Translations under genes and position numbers: made by a program | Assembly (NCBI RefSeq): GCF_015330165.1 | Contig: NZ_JADDXT010000002.1 | Location: forward strand, 1,176,504 to 1,240,503 | Origin: Zobellia roscoffensis | GTDB lineage: Bacteria; Bacteroidota; Bacteroidia; Flavobacteriales; Flavobacteriaceae | Length of the DNA stretch: 64,000 nt | Direction: 5' to 3' | Notes under the pieces: generated by a model | What the model was told of the DNA's origin: nothing | Database searches by the model: none | Seen by the model: the letters and a program-made list of their open reading frames with translations, nothing else | Shown: positions 27,036-36,070 of the stretch, in pieces | How the letters are laid out: each line of letters starts with the position of its first letter | How positions within the stretch are numbered: position 1 is the stretch's first letter

Positions 27036-28375
27036 AGTTGTTTACCCATAATCTTATTGTGTATATGTACTGCAGCACTATCGGACAGACTCGCAACATA
27101 ACAACATGTATTCAACAAAATATGGTACATGGACTCATCTGTTTTTCTATAAAATTCAGGGAGGGTTTTAAGCATTAAAGAGTCATAATTTGAAGCTCTG
27201 TTCTCTTTCTTACGAATAAGGGCATTTGTATACACATCTAGTATATCAGAAATAATCTTGTACCCTGCAATTTCCTTTTCTATAACCTCTTGAGATTTAT
27301 AAATTTTTTGGACACTCAGCGAGATAATATCCTCAATCTGTGCCTTAAAAGCACTCCGATCAAGCAGACTAGTATCAAAAATACCATTCAGTATTTTATC
27401 CTCATTTTCAACAAAGACAGAAATTGCATCACTAATTAAAGTATTTATAGCAAGGGCTCTTAGGTAACTCAATCTGTCCTCTTTATACTTTAATGAATTA
27501 TACTTTTTGGTATTAATTGTATTTTTAACCAACTTAATTAAATACTCTAGTGCATAATCCTCAGAAATAAGCCCAAGGTTTATACCATCTTCAAAATCTA
27601 TTATAGTATAACAAATATCATCTGCCGCCTCAACTAAAAACGTTAAAGGGTGTCTGGCAAAAGAAATATCATCACCATCCCTAGTTTGCAATAGACCTAA
27701 ATCCGTTGCCACTTCTTGGAAAGCTTCTTTCTCCGACTGAAAAAAACCAAATTTCTTATCCGAAATATGTTTTGTAGGCTTCTTTGGAAGAGACTCTTTA
27801 GGATACTTCATGAAAGCCCCAAGTGTAGCATAACTCAATCGCAGACCACCTGTAACGCCTTCTCTGGATTGAGATAGAAGTCTAAATCCATTGGCATTCC
27901 CCTCAAATTCAACAATATCTTGATACTCCTTTGGAGAAAGAACTGATTGGTATTTTTGTCCGTTTCCAGTAATGAAATACTCCCCTATTGCTTTTTCTCC
28001 ACTATGTCCAAAAGGTGGATTTCCAATGTCATGCGCCAAGGCAGCTGCGGCTACAATCGCCCCAAAATCATTGAATCTATAGCCGTATGATTCACTTAAA
28101 AAAGGATGCTTCTCAAGAATTTTCTTTCCTGCTATGCGCCCAAGGCTTCTTCCTACCACGGAAACTTCCAAACTATGTGTCAACCGGGTATGTACAAAGT
28201 CTGTTTTGGAAAGAGGAATAACCTGAGTCTTGTCCTGTAAGCTTCTAAAAGCGCTGGAAAATATGATTCGATCATAATCTACCTCAAAACCCAATCTCGT
28301 TTCATCTTGTTCTTTTCTCAGTCTTTTATGCGTATCTCCTTGACGCTTAAGAGACAGTAAGTTTTCCCAGTTCAT
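27032..28375 (-). CDS. dgt: Deoxyguanosinetriphosphate triphosphohydrolase (dGTPase, HD domain)
   Basis: This 447-residue HD-superfamily phosphohydrolase releases triphosphate from dGTP or other dNTPs. The motif order is clear: RLTHSLEVSVVGRSLGR (about 62-78) with the first metal histidine, then ALAHDIGNPPFGHSGE (about 112-127) with the HD pair, and a later DICYTIIDFEDG segment carrying the last aspartate. The N-terminal RLRKEQDETRLGFEVDYDRI stretch is typical of the family. It helps set dNTP pools, and dNTPs are also made by nrdA/nrdB later in the window. Transcribed leftward alone; convergent with the DUF3078 gene. Confidence 0.93.
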   Translation of the reverse strand: MNWENLLSLKRQGDTHKRLRKEQDETRLGFEVDYDRIIFSSAFRSLQDKTQVIPLSKTDFVHTRLTHSLEVSVVGRSLGRIAGKKILEKHPFLSESYGYRFNDFGAIVAAAALAHDIGNPPFGHSGEKAIGEYFITGNGQKYQSVLSPKEYQDIVEFEGNANGFRLLSQSREGVTGGLRLSYATLGAFMKYPKESLPKKPTKHISDKKFGFFQSEKEAFQEVATDLGLLQTRDGDDISFARHPLTFLVEAADDICYTIIDFEDGINLGLISEDYALEYLIKLVKNTINTKKYNSLKYKEDRLSYLRALAINTLISDAISVFVENEDKILNGIFDTSLLDRSAFKAQIEDIISLSVQKIYKSQEVIEKEIAGYKIISDILDVYTNALIRKKENRASNYDSLMLKTLPEFYRKTDESMYHILLNTCCYVASLSDSAAVHIHNKIMGKQL

Positions 28376-28536
28376 AACAACTTTTTAAGTTCCGCAAGTT
28401 ACATTTTTTCCATTTCCCCATGCTTTTTGAACGCAAAGAACAACCCATTATTTAACCTTAAGGAAATCAACAGATAAACTTCAGATAACCATAACTTAAC
28501 ACTACACTGTTTTCTTTGCCAAGAAAATAAGAACCA

Positions 28537-28929
28537 ATGAAAATCACACTTTTTTTTCTTGCTTTTGTATGTACAATAAACCTTTTCGCTCAAGAAGAAG
28601 GTACTATTAGAGGCACTATTTTTGACATAGAGATGAATAACGAACCTTTATTGTTCGCAGATGTTCAAATAAAGGATACCGAATTCAAAACTCAGACCAA
28701 TTTTAGAGGAAATTTTGAAATTCAAAATATTGAACCAGGAAACTATATTCTTAAAGTCACTTTTTTGGGTTACGAGTCTTATGAGACTCCTGTAGAAGTT
28801 ACAGCAGCTAATACTATAGAAATAACACAAGGTTTACAAGCCAAGACCCTAAGTTTATCTGATATGTCTTTTGCAGACGAAAATACCTTACAAAACCAAG
28901 AGACTGCATTTACCAGTTTAGACAAATAA
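28537..28929 (+). CDS. Secreted protein with a single carboxypeptidase-regulatory-like domain
   Basis: This 130-residue protein has a signal peptide (about 1-18, ending NLFA) and one CarboxypepD_reg-like beta-sandwich (about 24-105): EGTIRGTIFD, then RGNFEIQNIEPGNYILKVTFLGYE. The same domain forms the N terminus of TonB-dependent receptors in this phylum, but here it stands alone and no plug or barrel follows, so it is either a free-standing periplasmic protein or a shortened receptor gene. The body ends in a clean stop and a strong terminator follows 25 bases later, which favours a real short gene. Function unknown. Confidence 0.75.
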   Translation: MKITLFFLAFVCTINLFAQEEGTIRGTIFDIEMNNEPLLFADVQIKDTEFKTQTNFRGNFEIQNIEPGNYILKVTFLGYESYETPVEVTAANTIEITQGLQAKTLSLSDMSFADENTLQNQETAFTSLDK

Positions 28930-28954
28930 CAGTTTTACCAAAAACACTAAAATA

Positions 28955-28991
28955 AAAAAGGGAGTTTTCACTTAGTGAAAACTCCCTTTTT
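28955..28991. terminator. Bidirectional terminator with 17-bp perfect stem
   Basis: Seventeen perfectly paired bases (left arm AAAAAGGGAGTTTTCAC) surround a three-base loop. It serves the gene ending at 28929 and the convergent gene ending at 29008. Confidence 0.92.
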
Positions 28992-29007
28992 CTATACAAT
29001 AAATGTG

Positions 29008-29367
29008 TTAGTCTTTGGAAACAACGGCAGATTTTTTCTCCTTATTAATAACATTGGCAATAACGTTATTATCAAACTCCACCTCCTTCACGGTTCCATC
29101 ATTATAAAAATACCATTTTCCAGTTCTTACACCTTTATCGTAATTTCCTTTTGATACTTTCTCCCCCATTTCGTCAAAGCTAATCCACTGACCATGTAAC
29201 TTCCCAGCTAAATCAAAAGTTCCCTTCTGACTAACTTCTCCATTATCATGGAAATACGTAGCTTCCAACAAATTAGTGTCTTTGTTTAACTTTACTTCTT
29301 TTTCTTTTTGTGCGTACCCTACTGTCATAGTTAATGCAAGGGCGAAAAGTATAAATGAATTTTTCAT
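29008..29367 (-). CDS. Secreted MORN/YwqK-type repeat protein
   Basis: This 119-residue protein has a signal peptide (about 1-19, ending VGYA) and two or three degenerate repeats of the kind found in YwqK-family proteins (YFHDNGEVSQKGTFD, GKLHGQWISFDEMGEKVSKGNYDKGVRTGKWYFYNDG broken into units). Although some databases label the family antitoxin, no toxin gene is adjacent and export to the periplasm argues against that role. The gene has its own -7 element at 29409-29416 and ends at a shared terminator. Function unknown; MORN-like units often bind membranes or proteins. Confidence 0.78.
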   Translation of the reverse strand: MKNSFILFALALTMTVGYAQKEKEVKLNKDTNLLEATYFHDNGEVSQKGTFDLAGKLHGQWISFDEMGEKVSKGNYDKGVRTGKWYFYNDGTVKEVEFDNNVIANVINKEKKSAVVSKD

Positions 29368-29408
29368 GTGTGTTGATTTTAATGTGATTTTGTACCTGTT
29401 TGTTATTT

Positions 29409-29416
29409 CAAAGATA
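29409..29416 (-). promoter_or_regulatory. -7 promoter element for the YwqK-type gene
   Basis: Reads TATCTTTG on the minus strand, an exact TAnnTTTG match, 41 bases before the start codon at 29367. Confidence 0.5.
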
Positions 29417-29735
29417 TAAAATTTACGTTAAATGAACTATTCCTTAACATTAAATTTACATTGAAAACGATGAAAATCATAAAATATTGTTTAAAAGACC
29501 CTCCTAATCCATAAAAAAGACAATTCCATATTCCTTTATATGCAATGAATACCTTAAATTACTCCGCCAATACACCTAATAATACGGCCCTAAGCATTAT
29601 TTGACGGATTACATCCCTAAACATGTTCTTTAAGATTAATCAAACGAAACAAGCTTGTGGACACAGTTACTTCATAACCTTATTTTAACGTGATTCATAA
29701 ATTATAGTATCATTTTTGTGCACATTTTATTTTTG
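29417..29735. other. Divergent intergenic spacer
   Basis: This spacer separates the YwqK-type gene from the phosphate transporter gene. Apart from the minus-strand promoter at its left end I see only A+T-rich sequence. The last part, from about 29700, should hold the transporter promoter, but no exact TAnnTTTG is present; an ATTTTTG at 29712 is the nearest. A longer frame for the transporter starts with GTG at 29718, which I reject. Confidence 0.4.
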
Positions 29736-31985
29736 ATGGGCGAGAACCTTTACCTTTTCATGATTATTGCGCTGGCTGTACTTGCCATTACTGACTTAGT
29801 AGTTGGGGTAAGTAATGATGCGGTTAATTTTCTCAACTCTGCAATTGGATCAAAAGCTGTTTCATTTAGAACAGTAATGATCGTTGCAAGTGTAGGTATT
29901 GCATTTGGTGCCATATCATCTAGCGGAATGATGGAGGTAGCCAGAAAGGGTATTTTTAACCCAGAACACTTCGTCTTTGCAGAAATCATGATTATTTTTA
30001 TGGCGGTTATGATTACGGATATCCTATTATTGGACTTTTTCAATACATTAGGGATGCCCACTTCCACTACTGTATCTATTGTTTTTGAGCTTTTGGGTGC
30101 TGCTGTTGCCATTTCCCTTGTTAAAATCATGGGGCATGATGGTGGTGTTTCTGATTTGTGGACCTACATAAACACGGATAAGGCTACTGAAATTATTCTT
30201 GGCATTCTCCTCTCTGTGGTTATTGCCTTTAGTATTGGTGCATTAGTTCAATTTATTTCTCGTTTACTGATCTCTTTTAAGTTTGAGGAAAAACCAAAAT
30301 GGGCAGGAGCACTATTTGGGGGGTTTGCCCTAACTTCAATCATTTACTTTATTCTTGTAAAAGGTCTTAAAAGCGCTTCTATTTTTAGCCCTGAGATTCT
30401 TGAAATGATTGCTAACAAGCAATTCTTATTCATATTAAGCAATTTTGTGGTGTGGACCCTAGTTTCTTGGATGATTTCCGCACTAACAAAAATCAACATA
30501 TACACCATAGTAATTGTAATGGGTACATTTGCCCTTGCTATGGCATTTGCCGGTAATGACCTTGTAAACTTTATTGGTGTGCCATTAGCCGCTATGGAAT
30601 CCTATACTACTTGGAGTAATTCAGGTATTGCCGCAGACAAATATACCATGGAAGGTCTTGCCTCTGCAGTGCAAACTCCTCAGTACTTATTATTACTCTC
30701 TGGTATGATTATGGTCGTAACCCTTTGGTTTTCATCAAAAGCCAAAAATGTGGTTAAAACCAGTGTAGACTTATCTAGACAAGACGAAGGCGATGAGCGT
30801 TTCCAACCTAATTTCCTTTCTAGGCAAATCGTAAAGTTTACCATTAACGCTTCAGAAAATATAGCAGGCCTTATTCCTGATTCCATTTTGAAAAAAATGG
30901 ATACTCGTTTTGAAAAACCTTACGTATATGTACCAAAAAGTAGGGTTCAAGATTTACCTGCTTTTGATCTAGTTCGCGCATCCGTTAACCTTATGGTTGC
31001 CAGTGTTCTTATTTCTATAGCCACTTCTATGAAACTTCCATTATCAACAACTTATGTAACCTTCATGGTTGCTATGGGTAGTTCTTTGGCAGATAGAGCT
31101 TGGGGAGCGGAGAGTGCTGTTTACCGTGTAGCCGGTGTTCTTAATGTTATTGGTGGATGGTTTTTTACAGCTATAAGTGCCTTTACAGCGGCAGCCATTA
31201 TTGCTTATATTATTCACTTAGGAGGTATTTGGGCCATTGGCGTGTTATTGATAATAGCTTTTTTCTTAATTGGAAAAAATTATCTTTCGCATACCAAAAA
31301 AATGAAAGAGACCAAGCTAGAACAGAAGCTAGAAAGAGCAGAAAGCAATTCTATTATTGGGGTTATTGATGAAAGTGCTGCCAACATTTCTCTTGCCATT
31401 AAAAGAGCTAATAAGATATATTCACAAAGTATAGATGGCTTAGCTAAACACGATATAGACACACTTAAAAGAAGTAAAAAGGGTATTAATAAATTTGATA
31501 AAGAAGTAGAGGATCTACGTGATAATATCTTCTACTTTATTAAAAACCTTGACGAATCTAGTGTTAGCACCAGTAATTTCTATATTTCTATCCTTAGCTA
31601 CTTGCAAGATATGACCCAATCTTTGGAATATATTGCCAAAGCGGGACACAAGCACGTACATAACAACCATAAGAAATTAAGGTTTAATCAAATCAAAGAT
31701 TTAAAAGAGACAGATGGTTATCTAGATGAATTATTTACTGAGATAGAGACCATTTTTGAAACCAAAGATTTCTTAAAGTTAACAGAGCTTATTATCCATA
31801 AGCAAGAGCTATTCGCAAAAGTGGACATGAAAATCCACAAACAAGTGGAACGTACACGAACGGATGAATCCAGTCCAAAGAATACCGCTTTGTACTTTAG
31901 TTTATTACTGGAAACCAAAGACCTTTTAGTGGCAACAATGAATCTTCTTGAAACTTACGATCAACACGCCAATACCAAGGTATAA
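29736..31985 (+). CDS. PiT-family inorganic phosphate transporter with fused PhoU-like domain
   Basis: This 749-residue protein has a PiT transporter core (about 1-530) with twin signatures: GVSNDAVNFLNSAIGS near the start and AFAGNDLVNFIGVPLA in the middle, the duplicated GxND motifs of the family, plus TSTTVS and LSTTYVTF segments. After the last membrane span comes a soluble helical region (about 535-749) that resembles PhoU/DUF47 domains and probably senses or gates phosphate import. In many bacteria the PhoU-like protein is a separate gene. I start at the ATG at 29736; GTG at 29718 would add six residues with no support. Transport is probably cation-coupled. Confidence 0.92.
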   Translation: MGENLYLFMIIALAVLAITDLVVGVSNDAVNFLNSAIGSKAVSFRTVMIVASVGIAFGAISSSGMMEVARKGIFNPEHFVFAEIMIIFMAVMITDILLLDFFNTLGMPTSTTVSIVFELLGAAVAISLVKIMGHDGGVSDLWTYINTDKATEIILGILLSVVIAFSIGALVQFISRLLISFKFEEKPKWAGALFGGFALTSIIYFILVKGLKSASIFSPEILEMIANKQFLFILSNFVVWTLVSWMISALTKINIYTIVIVMGTFALAMAFAGNDLVNFIGVPLAAMESYTTWSNSGIAADKYTMEGLASAVQTPQYLLLLSGMIMVVTLWFSSKAKNVVKTSVDLSRQDEGDERFQPNFLSRQIVKFTINASENIAGLIPDSILKKMDTRFEKPYVYVPKSRVQDLPAFDLVRASVNLMVASVLISIATSMKLPLSTTYVTFMVAMGSSLADRAWGAESAVYRVAGVLNVIGGWFFTAISAFTAAAIIAYIIHLGGIWAIGVLLIIAFFLIGKNYLSHTKKMKETKLEQKLERAESNSIIGVIDESAANISLAIKRANKIYSQSIDGLAKHDIDTLKRSKKGINKFDKEVEDLRDNIFYFIKNLDESSVSTSNFYISILSYLQDMTQSLEYIAKAGHKHVHNNHKKLRFNQIKDLKETDGYLDELFTEIETIFETKDFLKLTELIIHKQELFAKVDMKIHKQVERTRTDESSPKNTALYFSLLLETKDLLVATMNLLETYDQHANTKV

Positions 31986-32106
31986 CTCAAATACTTTCTC
32001 CTACCCATACTATAGGATTCACTTTTATGTGATTATCACTTCATCGAAAAAAAATACCTTTCTATAGATTTAGTCGTTAGTAAAAAGATACCCAAATCTT
32101 GATCTA

Positions 32107-33057
32107 ATGCGTTTTACAAATTATATAGCACCCGCAGTGTGCTTCGTTTCGCTGTTCCTATCTTGCAGTAAAGAAAGTACGTCTTTTACACAGGAAGAAG
32201 AAGAATTGATTGCCAGTATAGACCTCAGTGCACGAGCTAATGCCAAAAAACTATACGAAGATTATTATGTAGCTTCTAGCAATACAAGTACCGAGGTTGC
32301 TTGGTCCGGTGATGAACAAGCCTGTGAGCCTGGTACTGTTCCTCAACTAATAAAAGACAAAATCCTAATGCGACTACAGTATTTTCGAAAAGCCGCAGGT
32401 TTAAATAACAGTATAGATGAGAACACAACAAAAAGCACAAAATCGCAACAAGCGGCTCTCATGATGCATGCTAACAATACATTGAACCATTTCCCGCCTG
32501 ATACATGGAGTTGCTATACTAGCGAAGGAAAAGAAGCAGCAGCAAATGCACTATTAACATCAACAAAAAACTCAGCATCAATAGATTCATACATTCGTGA
32601 TCATGGTAATGAAAACTACCCTGTGGGCCACAGAAGGTGGTTGCTATGGCCTAGATTACAGGAAATAGGAATAGGAAATACTAGTAGGTATAATGCGCTT
32701 TGGGTATTGGGAAATCCAGGTACTGCACCAATGGATGCACCAGAATTTGTAGCTTGGCCTCCTGAAGGTTACTTGCCAAATAGATTAGCCTACTCTAGAT
32801 GGTCTTTCTCTATTGCTAATGCAGACTTTTCTGAAACCAAAATTTCAATGAAAGGTGAAAACGGAAACTCAATTTCACTAAAGATAGAGGAACTTACAGG
32901 TATTTACGGAGATAACACTATTGTCTGGATTCCTGAAATAAGCAGTAACACCGCTACGGAAGACACCGCATACGCAATAACTATTGAAAACGTCCTTATT
33001 AACTCTCAACCGCAAAAATTTAAATATGATGTAACTCTTTTTGATCCAGACAAATAA
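32107..33057 (+). CDS. CAP/SCP-domain lipoprotein
   Basis: This 316-residue lipoprotein has a signal ending in FLSC (Cys20) and a domain related to the CAP superfamily (cysteine-rich secretory, antigen 5, PR-1): a helix QQAALMMHANNTLNHFPP with a conserved His, then a second conserved block VGHRRWLLWPRLQEIGIG. The CAP fold covers about residues 60-215 and a beta domain follows. Bacterial CAP proteins are mostly uncharacterised and may bind lipids or act as proteases. The gene stands alone with no clear promoter. Confidence 0.8.
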   Translation: MRFTNYIAPAVCFVSLFLSCSKESTSFTQEEEELIASIDLSARANAKKLYEDYYVASSNTSTEVAWSGDEQACEPGTVPQLIKDKILMRLQYFRKAAGLNNSIDENTTKSTKSQQAALMMHANNTLNHFPPDTWSCYTSEGKEAAANALLTSTKNSASIDSYIRDHGNENYPVGHRRWLLWPRLQEIGIGNTSRYNALWVLGNPGTAPMDAPEFVAWPPEGYLPNRLAYSRWSFSIANADFSETKISMKGENGNSISLKIEELTGIYGDNTIVWIPEISSNTATEDTAYAITIENVLINSQPQKFKYDVTLFDPDK

Positions 33058-33142
33058 ATTAAAAATCTGCTTTCAAAAATTCTATGACAATGTTACTTTT
33101 TGTTTCTTTTCTAACAATTTGTTCATTTTCCTTAACAGAAAT

Positions 33143-33165
33143 TGTATCTTAACATCTGAGATACA
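33143..33165. promoter_or_regulatory. Inverted repeat just before a start codon
   Basis: TGTATCT, nine bases and AGATACA form a perfect seven-base inverted repeat ending two bases before the ATG at 33168. It could be an operator or a hairpin that controls translation start. Confidence 0.35.
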
Positions 33166-33167
33166 CT

Positions 33168-33581
33168 ATGAAAGCGTCTACTTCAATTAAGCACGAATTA
33201 TTGGCCGAACACGATTTCGGATTCGCCAAATTTTGGTTTTATCCCAACTTCTTGGTTGGTGAATTTGCCGAAGGTGCCGATGTTAGCAAAATACAGTCTC
33301 TGGGTCCAATTAGGGTTTTAAAGCGTTATTACGGGAAAAGCACTCCGTTTATTTACATATCGCACAGAAAAAATTCGTACTCAATGGATCCTATGGGGTA
33401 TAAAGATATAGTAGACATGTTCCCTAATCTTATGGGGATGGCTATTGTCTCCCAGAACAAGTATCGTCGTATGATTGCTACCTTAGAAAGAATGTTTATA
33501 AAAAAACCAATTGCGGTGTTTCATGAGTTGGATGAAGCGTATGATTGGGTAGTTCAAAATTTAGAAGAGTTAGATAAATAA
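33168..33581 (+). CDS. Conserved flavobacterial protein of unknown function
   Basis: This 137-residue cytosolic protein lacks a signal peptide or membrane span. It has alternating beta and alpha segments, several aromatic residues (FGFAKFWFYPNFLVGEF near residue 17), and an ending with a helix and VFHELDEAYDWV, a layout like STAS/SpoIIAA-like single domains. I do not recognise it with certainty. It stands alone between the CAP lipoprotein and an amidohydrolase, with an inverted repeat directly before its start. A regulatory or protein-binding role is only a guess. Confidence 0.65.
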   Translation: MKASTSIKHELLAEHDFGFAKFWFYPNFLVGEFAEGADVSKIQSLGPIRVLKRYYGKSTPFIYISHRKNSYSMDPMGYKDIVDMFPNLMGMAIVSQNKYRRMIATLERMFIKKPIAVFHELDEAYDWVVQNLEELDK

Positions 33582-33775
33582 CCTTTTTCGTTCCTTATTT
33601 TATTGATTCCTGCAGCGCTTACCTCCAAATCTACCTTTAAAACCATCCCTACTTCAAATAATAAAATTCCCCCATTTTTACTAAATGGCTCATATATTCT
33701 TATGCCAAATTTTGGCTTATAGTGCCTTTTATAAATGACATGACATTCTATTTATGGACATTAAACCTTTCTATT

Positions 33776-34843
33776 ATGAAAAAACTGTTCTTCCTTCTTG
33801 TAACCCTATCTCTTACCAATTACGTACAAGCCCAAGAAAATCTTCTACTAAAAGATTACAGGCCAGAAAGCATTTACAACACCCCTAAAACAACGGTACA
33901 AAGGGCTAAATACCCTGTAATAGATTTTCACTCCCATCCTTATGCCAAGTCTGAGAAAGAATTGGATGAGTGGGTTGCAACTATGAAAAAGCACAATATT
34001 GAAAAATCCATTATCCTAACATATTCAACAGGTAAGAGGTTTGATAGTATATATGATATGTACTCAAAATATGGAGACCAAATTGAAGTATGGTGTGGTT
34101 TTGACTATACAGGATATAATGAAAAAGGGTGGACAAAAAGAGCCATAAAAGAGTTAGAAAGGTGTTTCGCAAAAGGCGCAAGAGGTGTTGGTGAGTTAGG
34201 TGACAAAGGCCTTGGGCTTTTCTATTCAAAACCATCAGAAGCACCAGGTCTTCATATGGACGACCCTCGTTTACAACCTATATTAAAAAGGTGCGGAGAA
34301 CTAGGTATGCCCATTAGCGTACATGTAGCAGACCCGTATTGGATGTACCTACCTATGAACGAGAAGAACGACGGACTTATGAATGCCTACACCTGGAAAG
34401 TAGACACCTCAAAAGAAGGTGTTCTTTCCCATGAAAAGCTACTTTCAACGCTTTCTAATGCGGTTAAAAACAATAAAGGAACAACATTCATTGCCTGTCA
34501 TTTAGCCAATACCAGTCATGACCTAGATATTTTAGCTGAATTATTAAATCAACATCCCAACCTCTACGCGGATATTTCAGCACGTTATTCCGAGGTTGCT
34601 CCTGTACCGCGACGCACAAAAGCTTTCTTTGAAAAACATAAAGACCGATTGGTATATGGTACCGATATGGGGATGGATGCCAGCATGTATGAAACTACCT
34701 TTCGTATTTTAGAAAGTGCTGACGAACACTTTTATGCTTGGGAACTATTTTCGTATCATTGGCCACTTAACGGACTGGATTTAAGTGATGAGACTTTGAA
34801 AAAGATATATTCGGAGAATGGTAGAAAAATTTTGAATAGGTAA
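33776..34843 (+). CDS. Exported amidohydrolase-family metal enzyme
   Basis: This 355-residue protein has a signal peptide (about 1-20, ending NYVQAQ) and an amidohydrolase-2 TIM barrel. The metal-binding DFHSH motif lies near residue 50, a VHVAD with the third metal His near 185, CHLAN near 245, and the barrel-end aspartate in YGTDMG near 300. Members hydrolyse, decarboxylate or isomerise small carboxylic or lactone substrates. I choose the ATG at 33776 because it begins the signal peptide; the frame extends up to 33722. The export signal suggests work in the periplasm. Substrate unknown. Confidence 0.83.
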   Translation: MKKLFFLLVTLSLTNYVQAQENLLLKDYRPESIYNTPKTTVQRAKYPVIDFHSHPYAKSEKELDEWVATMKKHNIEKSIILTYSTGKRFDSIYDMYSKYGDQIEVWCGFDYTGYNEKGWTKRAIKELERCFAKGARGVGELGDKGLGLFYSKPSEAPGLHMDDPRLQPILKRCGELGMPISVHVADPYWMYLPMNEKNDGLMNAYTWKVDTSKEGVLSHEKLLSTLSNAVKNNKGTTFIACHLANTSHDLDILAELLNQHPNLYADISARYSEVAPVPRRTKAFFEKHKDRLVYGTDMGMDASMYETTFRILESADEHFYAWELFSYHWPLNGLDLSDETLKKIYSENGRKILNR

Positions 34844-34844
34844 T

Positions 34845-35429
34845 CTATCTATAAAAATTCATCTCATCCATGTACTTCCAAACAGCTTCAGGTAAGAGCG
34901 GACGGATGTTTTTACCTACTTTGTGATTTTTACGAATAAAGGTCGAAGAAATTTCCATTATAGGTGCATCAACCTTCTGAATCTTAGCGTGTCCTTTAAA
35001 CTGGTGTTCTACTTCACCTTCTGAAATTCTTGGATACACATAAACACTATACTCCTCTAAAATAACCTCATAATTCTTCCATTTATGAAGCCCCTTTAGA
35101 TTATCCTCTCCCATAATTAAAGCAAAATCATGGTCTTCACCATACTTTTCCCTTAAGTGCACCAATGTATTCACAGTGTAATTAGGCTGCGGGAGACCAA
35201 ACTCTATTTTACTCGGTTTCAACTTAGAATATTCCTTCGTAGCCTCATATACCATTTGGTATCTATGATTATCGGCCAGTAGTGTTTTTTTAGTCTTAAA
35301 TGGACTTTGGGGAGTTACCACAAACCAAACCTCATCTAGGCTAGAGAATTCTACCATGTGGTTCGCAATTATCATATGCCCTATGTGTATAGGGTTAAAC
35401 GTACCAAAATAGAGACCTACCTTTTTCAT
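34845..35429 (-). CDS. nadD: Nicotinate-nucleotide adenylyltransferase
   Basis: This 194-residue nucleotidyltransferase makes nicotinate adenine dinucleotide from nicotinate mononucleotide and ATP in NAD biosynthesis. The nucleotide-binding GTFNPIHIGHM motif is at residues 9-19 and the second motif EISSTFIR near 164, both diagnostic of the NadD/NMNAT superfamily. It is last in a yicC-gmk-nadD cluster read leftward, a gene order common in Bacteroidota. It nearly abuts the convergent amidohydrolase gene. Normal length. Confidence 0.94.
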   Translation of the reverse strand: MKKVGLYFGTFNPIHIGHMIIANHMVEFSSLDEVWFVVTPQSPFKTKKTLLADNHRYQMVYEATKEYSKLKPSKIEFGLPQPNYTVNTLVHLREKYGEDHDFALIMGEDNLKGLHKWKNYEVILEEYSVYVYPRISEGEVEHQFKGHAKIQKVDAPIMEISSTFIRKNHKVGKNIRPLLPEAVWKYMDEMNFYR

Positions 35430-35461
35430 GTATCCTAAACAAATTTGAATGTCCTAGAAAG

Positions 35462-36046
35462 CTATTTCTGAATTTTTGCACCAACAAAATCTGCAACTAA
35501 TTGATGGGCTTCTTCTAGAGCAGTATCTAAATCGTAGTTCTTTATTATCTTGTCAAACTGTGGCGCTGTTGCTAACTCTACTGATGCTTTAGCAATACGC
35601 ATGTTGATTTTATCCTCACTTTCCGTGCTACGTTTCTTAAGGCGAATTTTCAACTCATCAACACTTGGTGGTTTTACAAATACGGCCAAAGTCTTATCAG
35701 GAAATTTGCGTTTAATTCGCAAACCACCTGCCACATCAATATCAAAAATCACGTTTTTACCTTCGGCCCAAAGTCGTTCTATCTCGGTTTTTAAAGTCCC
35801 ATAAAAATTATCACGGTATACCTCTTCCCACTCCAAAAAATCATCATGTTTGATGTGGTTTTTGAACTCGGAAATAGAAATGAAATAATAATGTTCCCCT
35901 TGTTTTTCCTTAGCCCTTCGTGGTCTTGACGTTGCCGAAACCGAAAACGCAAGATTTAGCTCGGGTTGCTTTAACAGGTGACGTACTATGGTTGTCTTAC
36001 CACTTCCAGAAGGTGCCGAAAATATAATGAGTTTACCGCCTTTCAT
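35462..36046 (-). CDS. gmk: Guanylate kinase
   Basis: This 194-residue P-loop kinase phosphorylates GMP to GDP. The Walker A motif APSGSGKTT is at residues 11-19, and the GMP-binding SATSRPRR segment (about 37-44) with the later EHYYFIS and a Walker-B-like IFDIDVAGG are as expected. It lies between yicC and nadD with short gaps (24 and 32 bases), so the three are probably one operon. Length is typical. Confidence 0.95.
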   Translation of the reverse strand: MKGGKLIIFSAPSGSGKTTIVRHLLKQPELNLAFSVSATSRPRRAKEKQGEHYYFISISEFKNHIKHDDFLEWEEVYRDNFYGTLKTEIERLWAEGKNVIFDIDVAGGLRIKRKFPDKTLAVFVKPPSVDELKIRLKKRSTESEDKINMRIAKASVELATAPQFDKIIKNYDLDTALEEAHQLVADFVGAKIQK

Positions 36047-36070
36047 GAGTTTTTAATTTGATTGGACACT

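Noticed and set aside
33704..33716. 13-base palindrome GCCAAATTTTGGC 60 bases before the amidohydrolase gene
   Set aside because: Short, A+T-rich in the centre, and not repeated in the window; it may arise by chance, so I did not list it as an operator.
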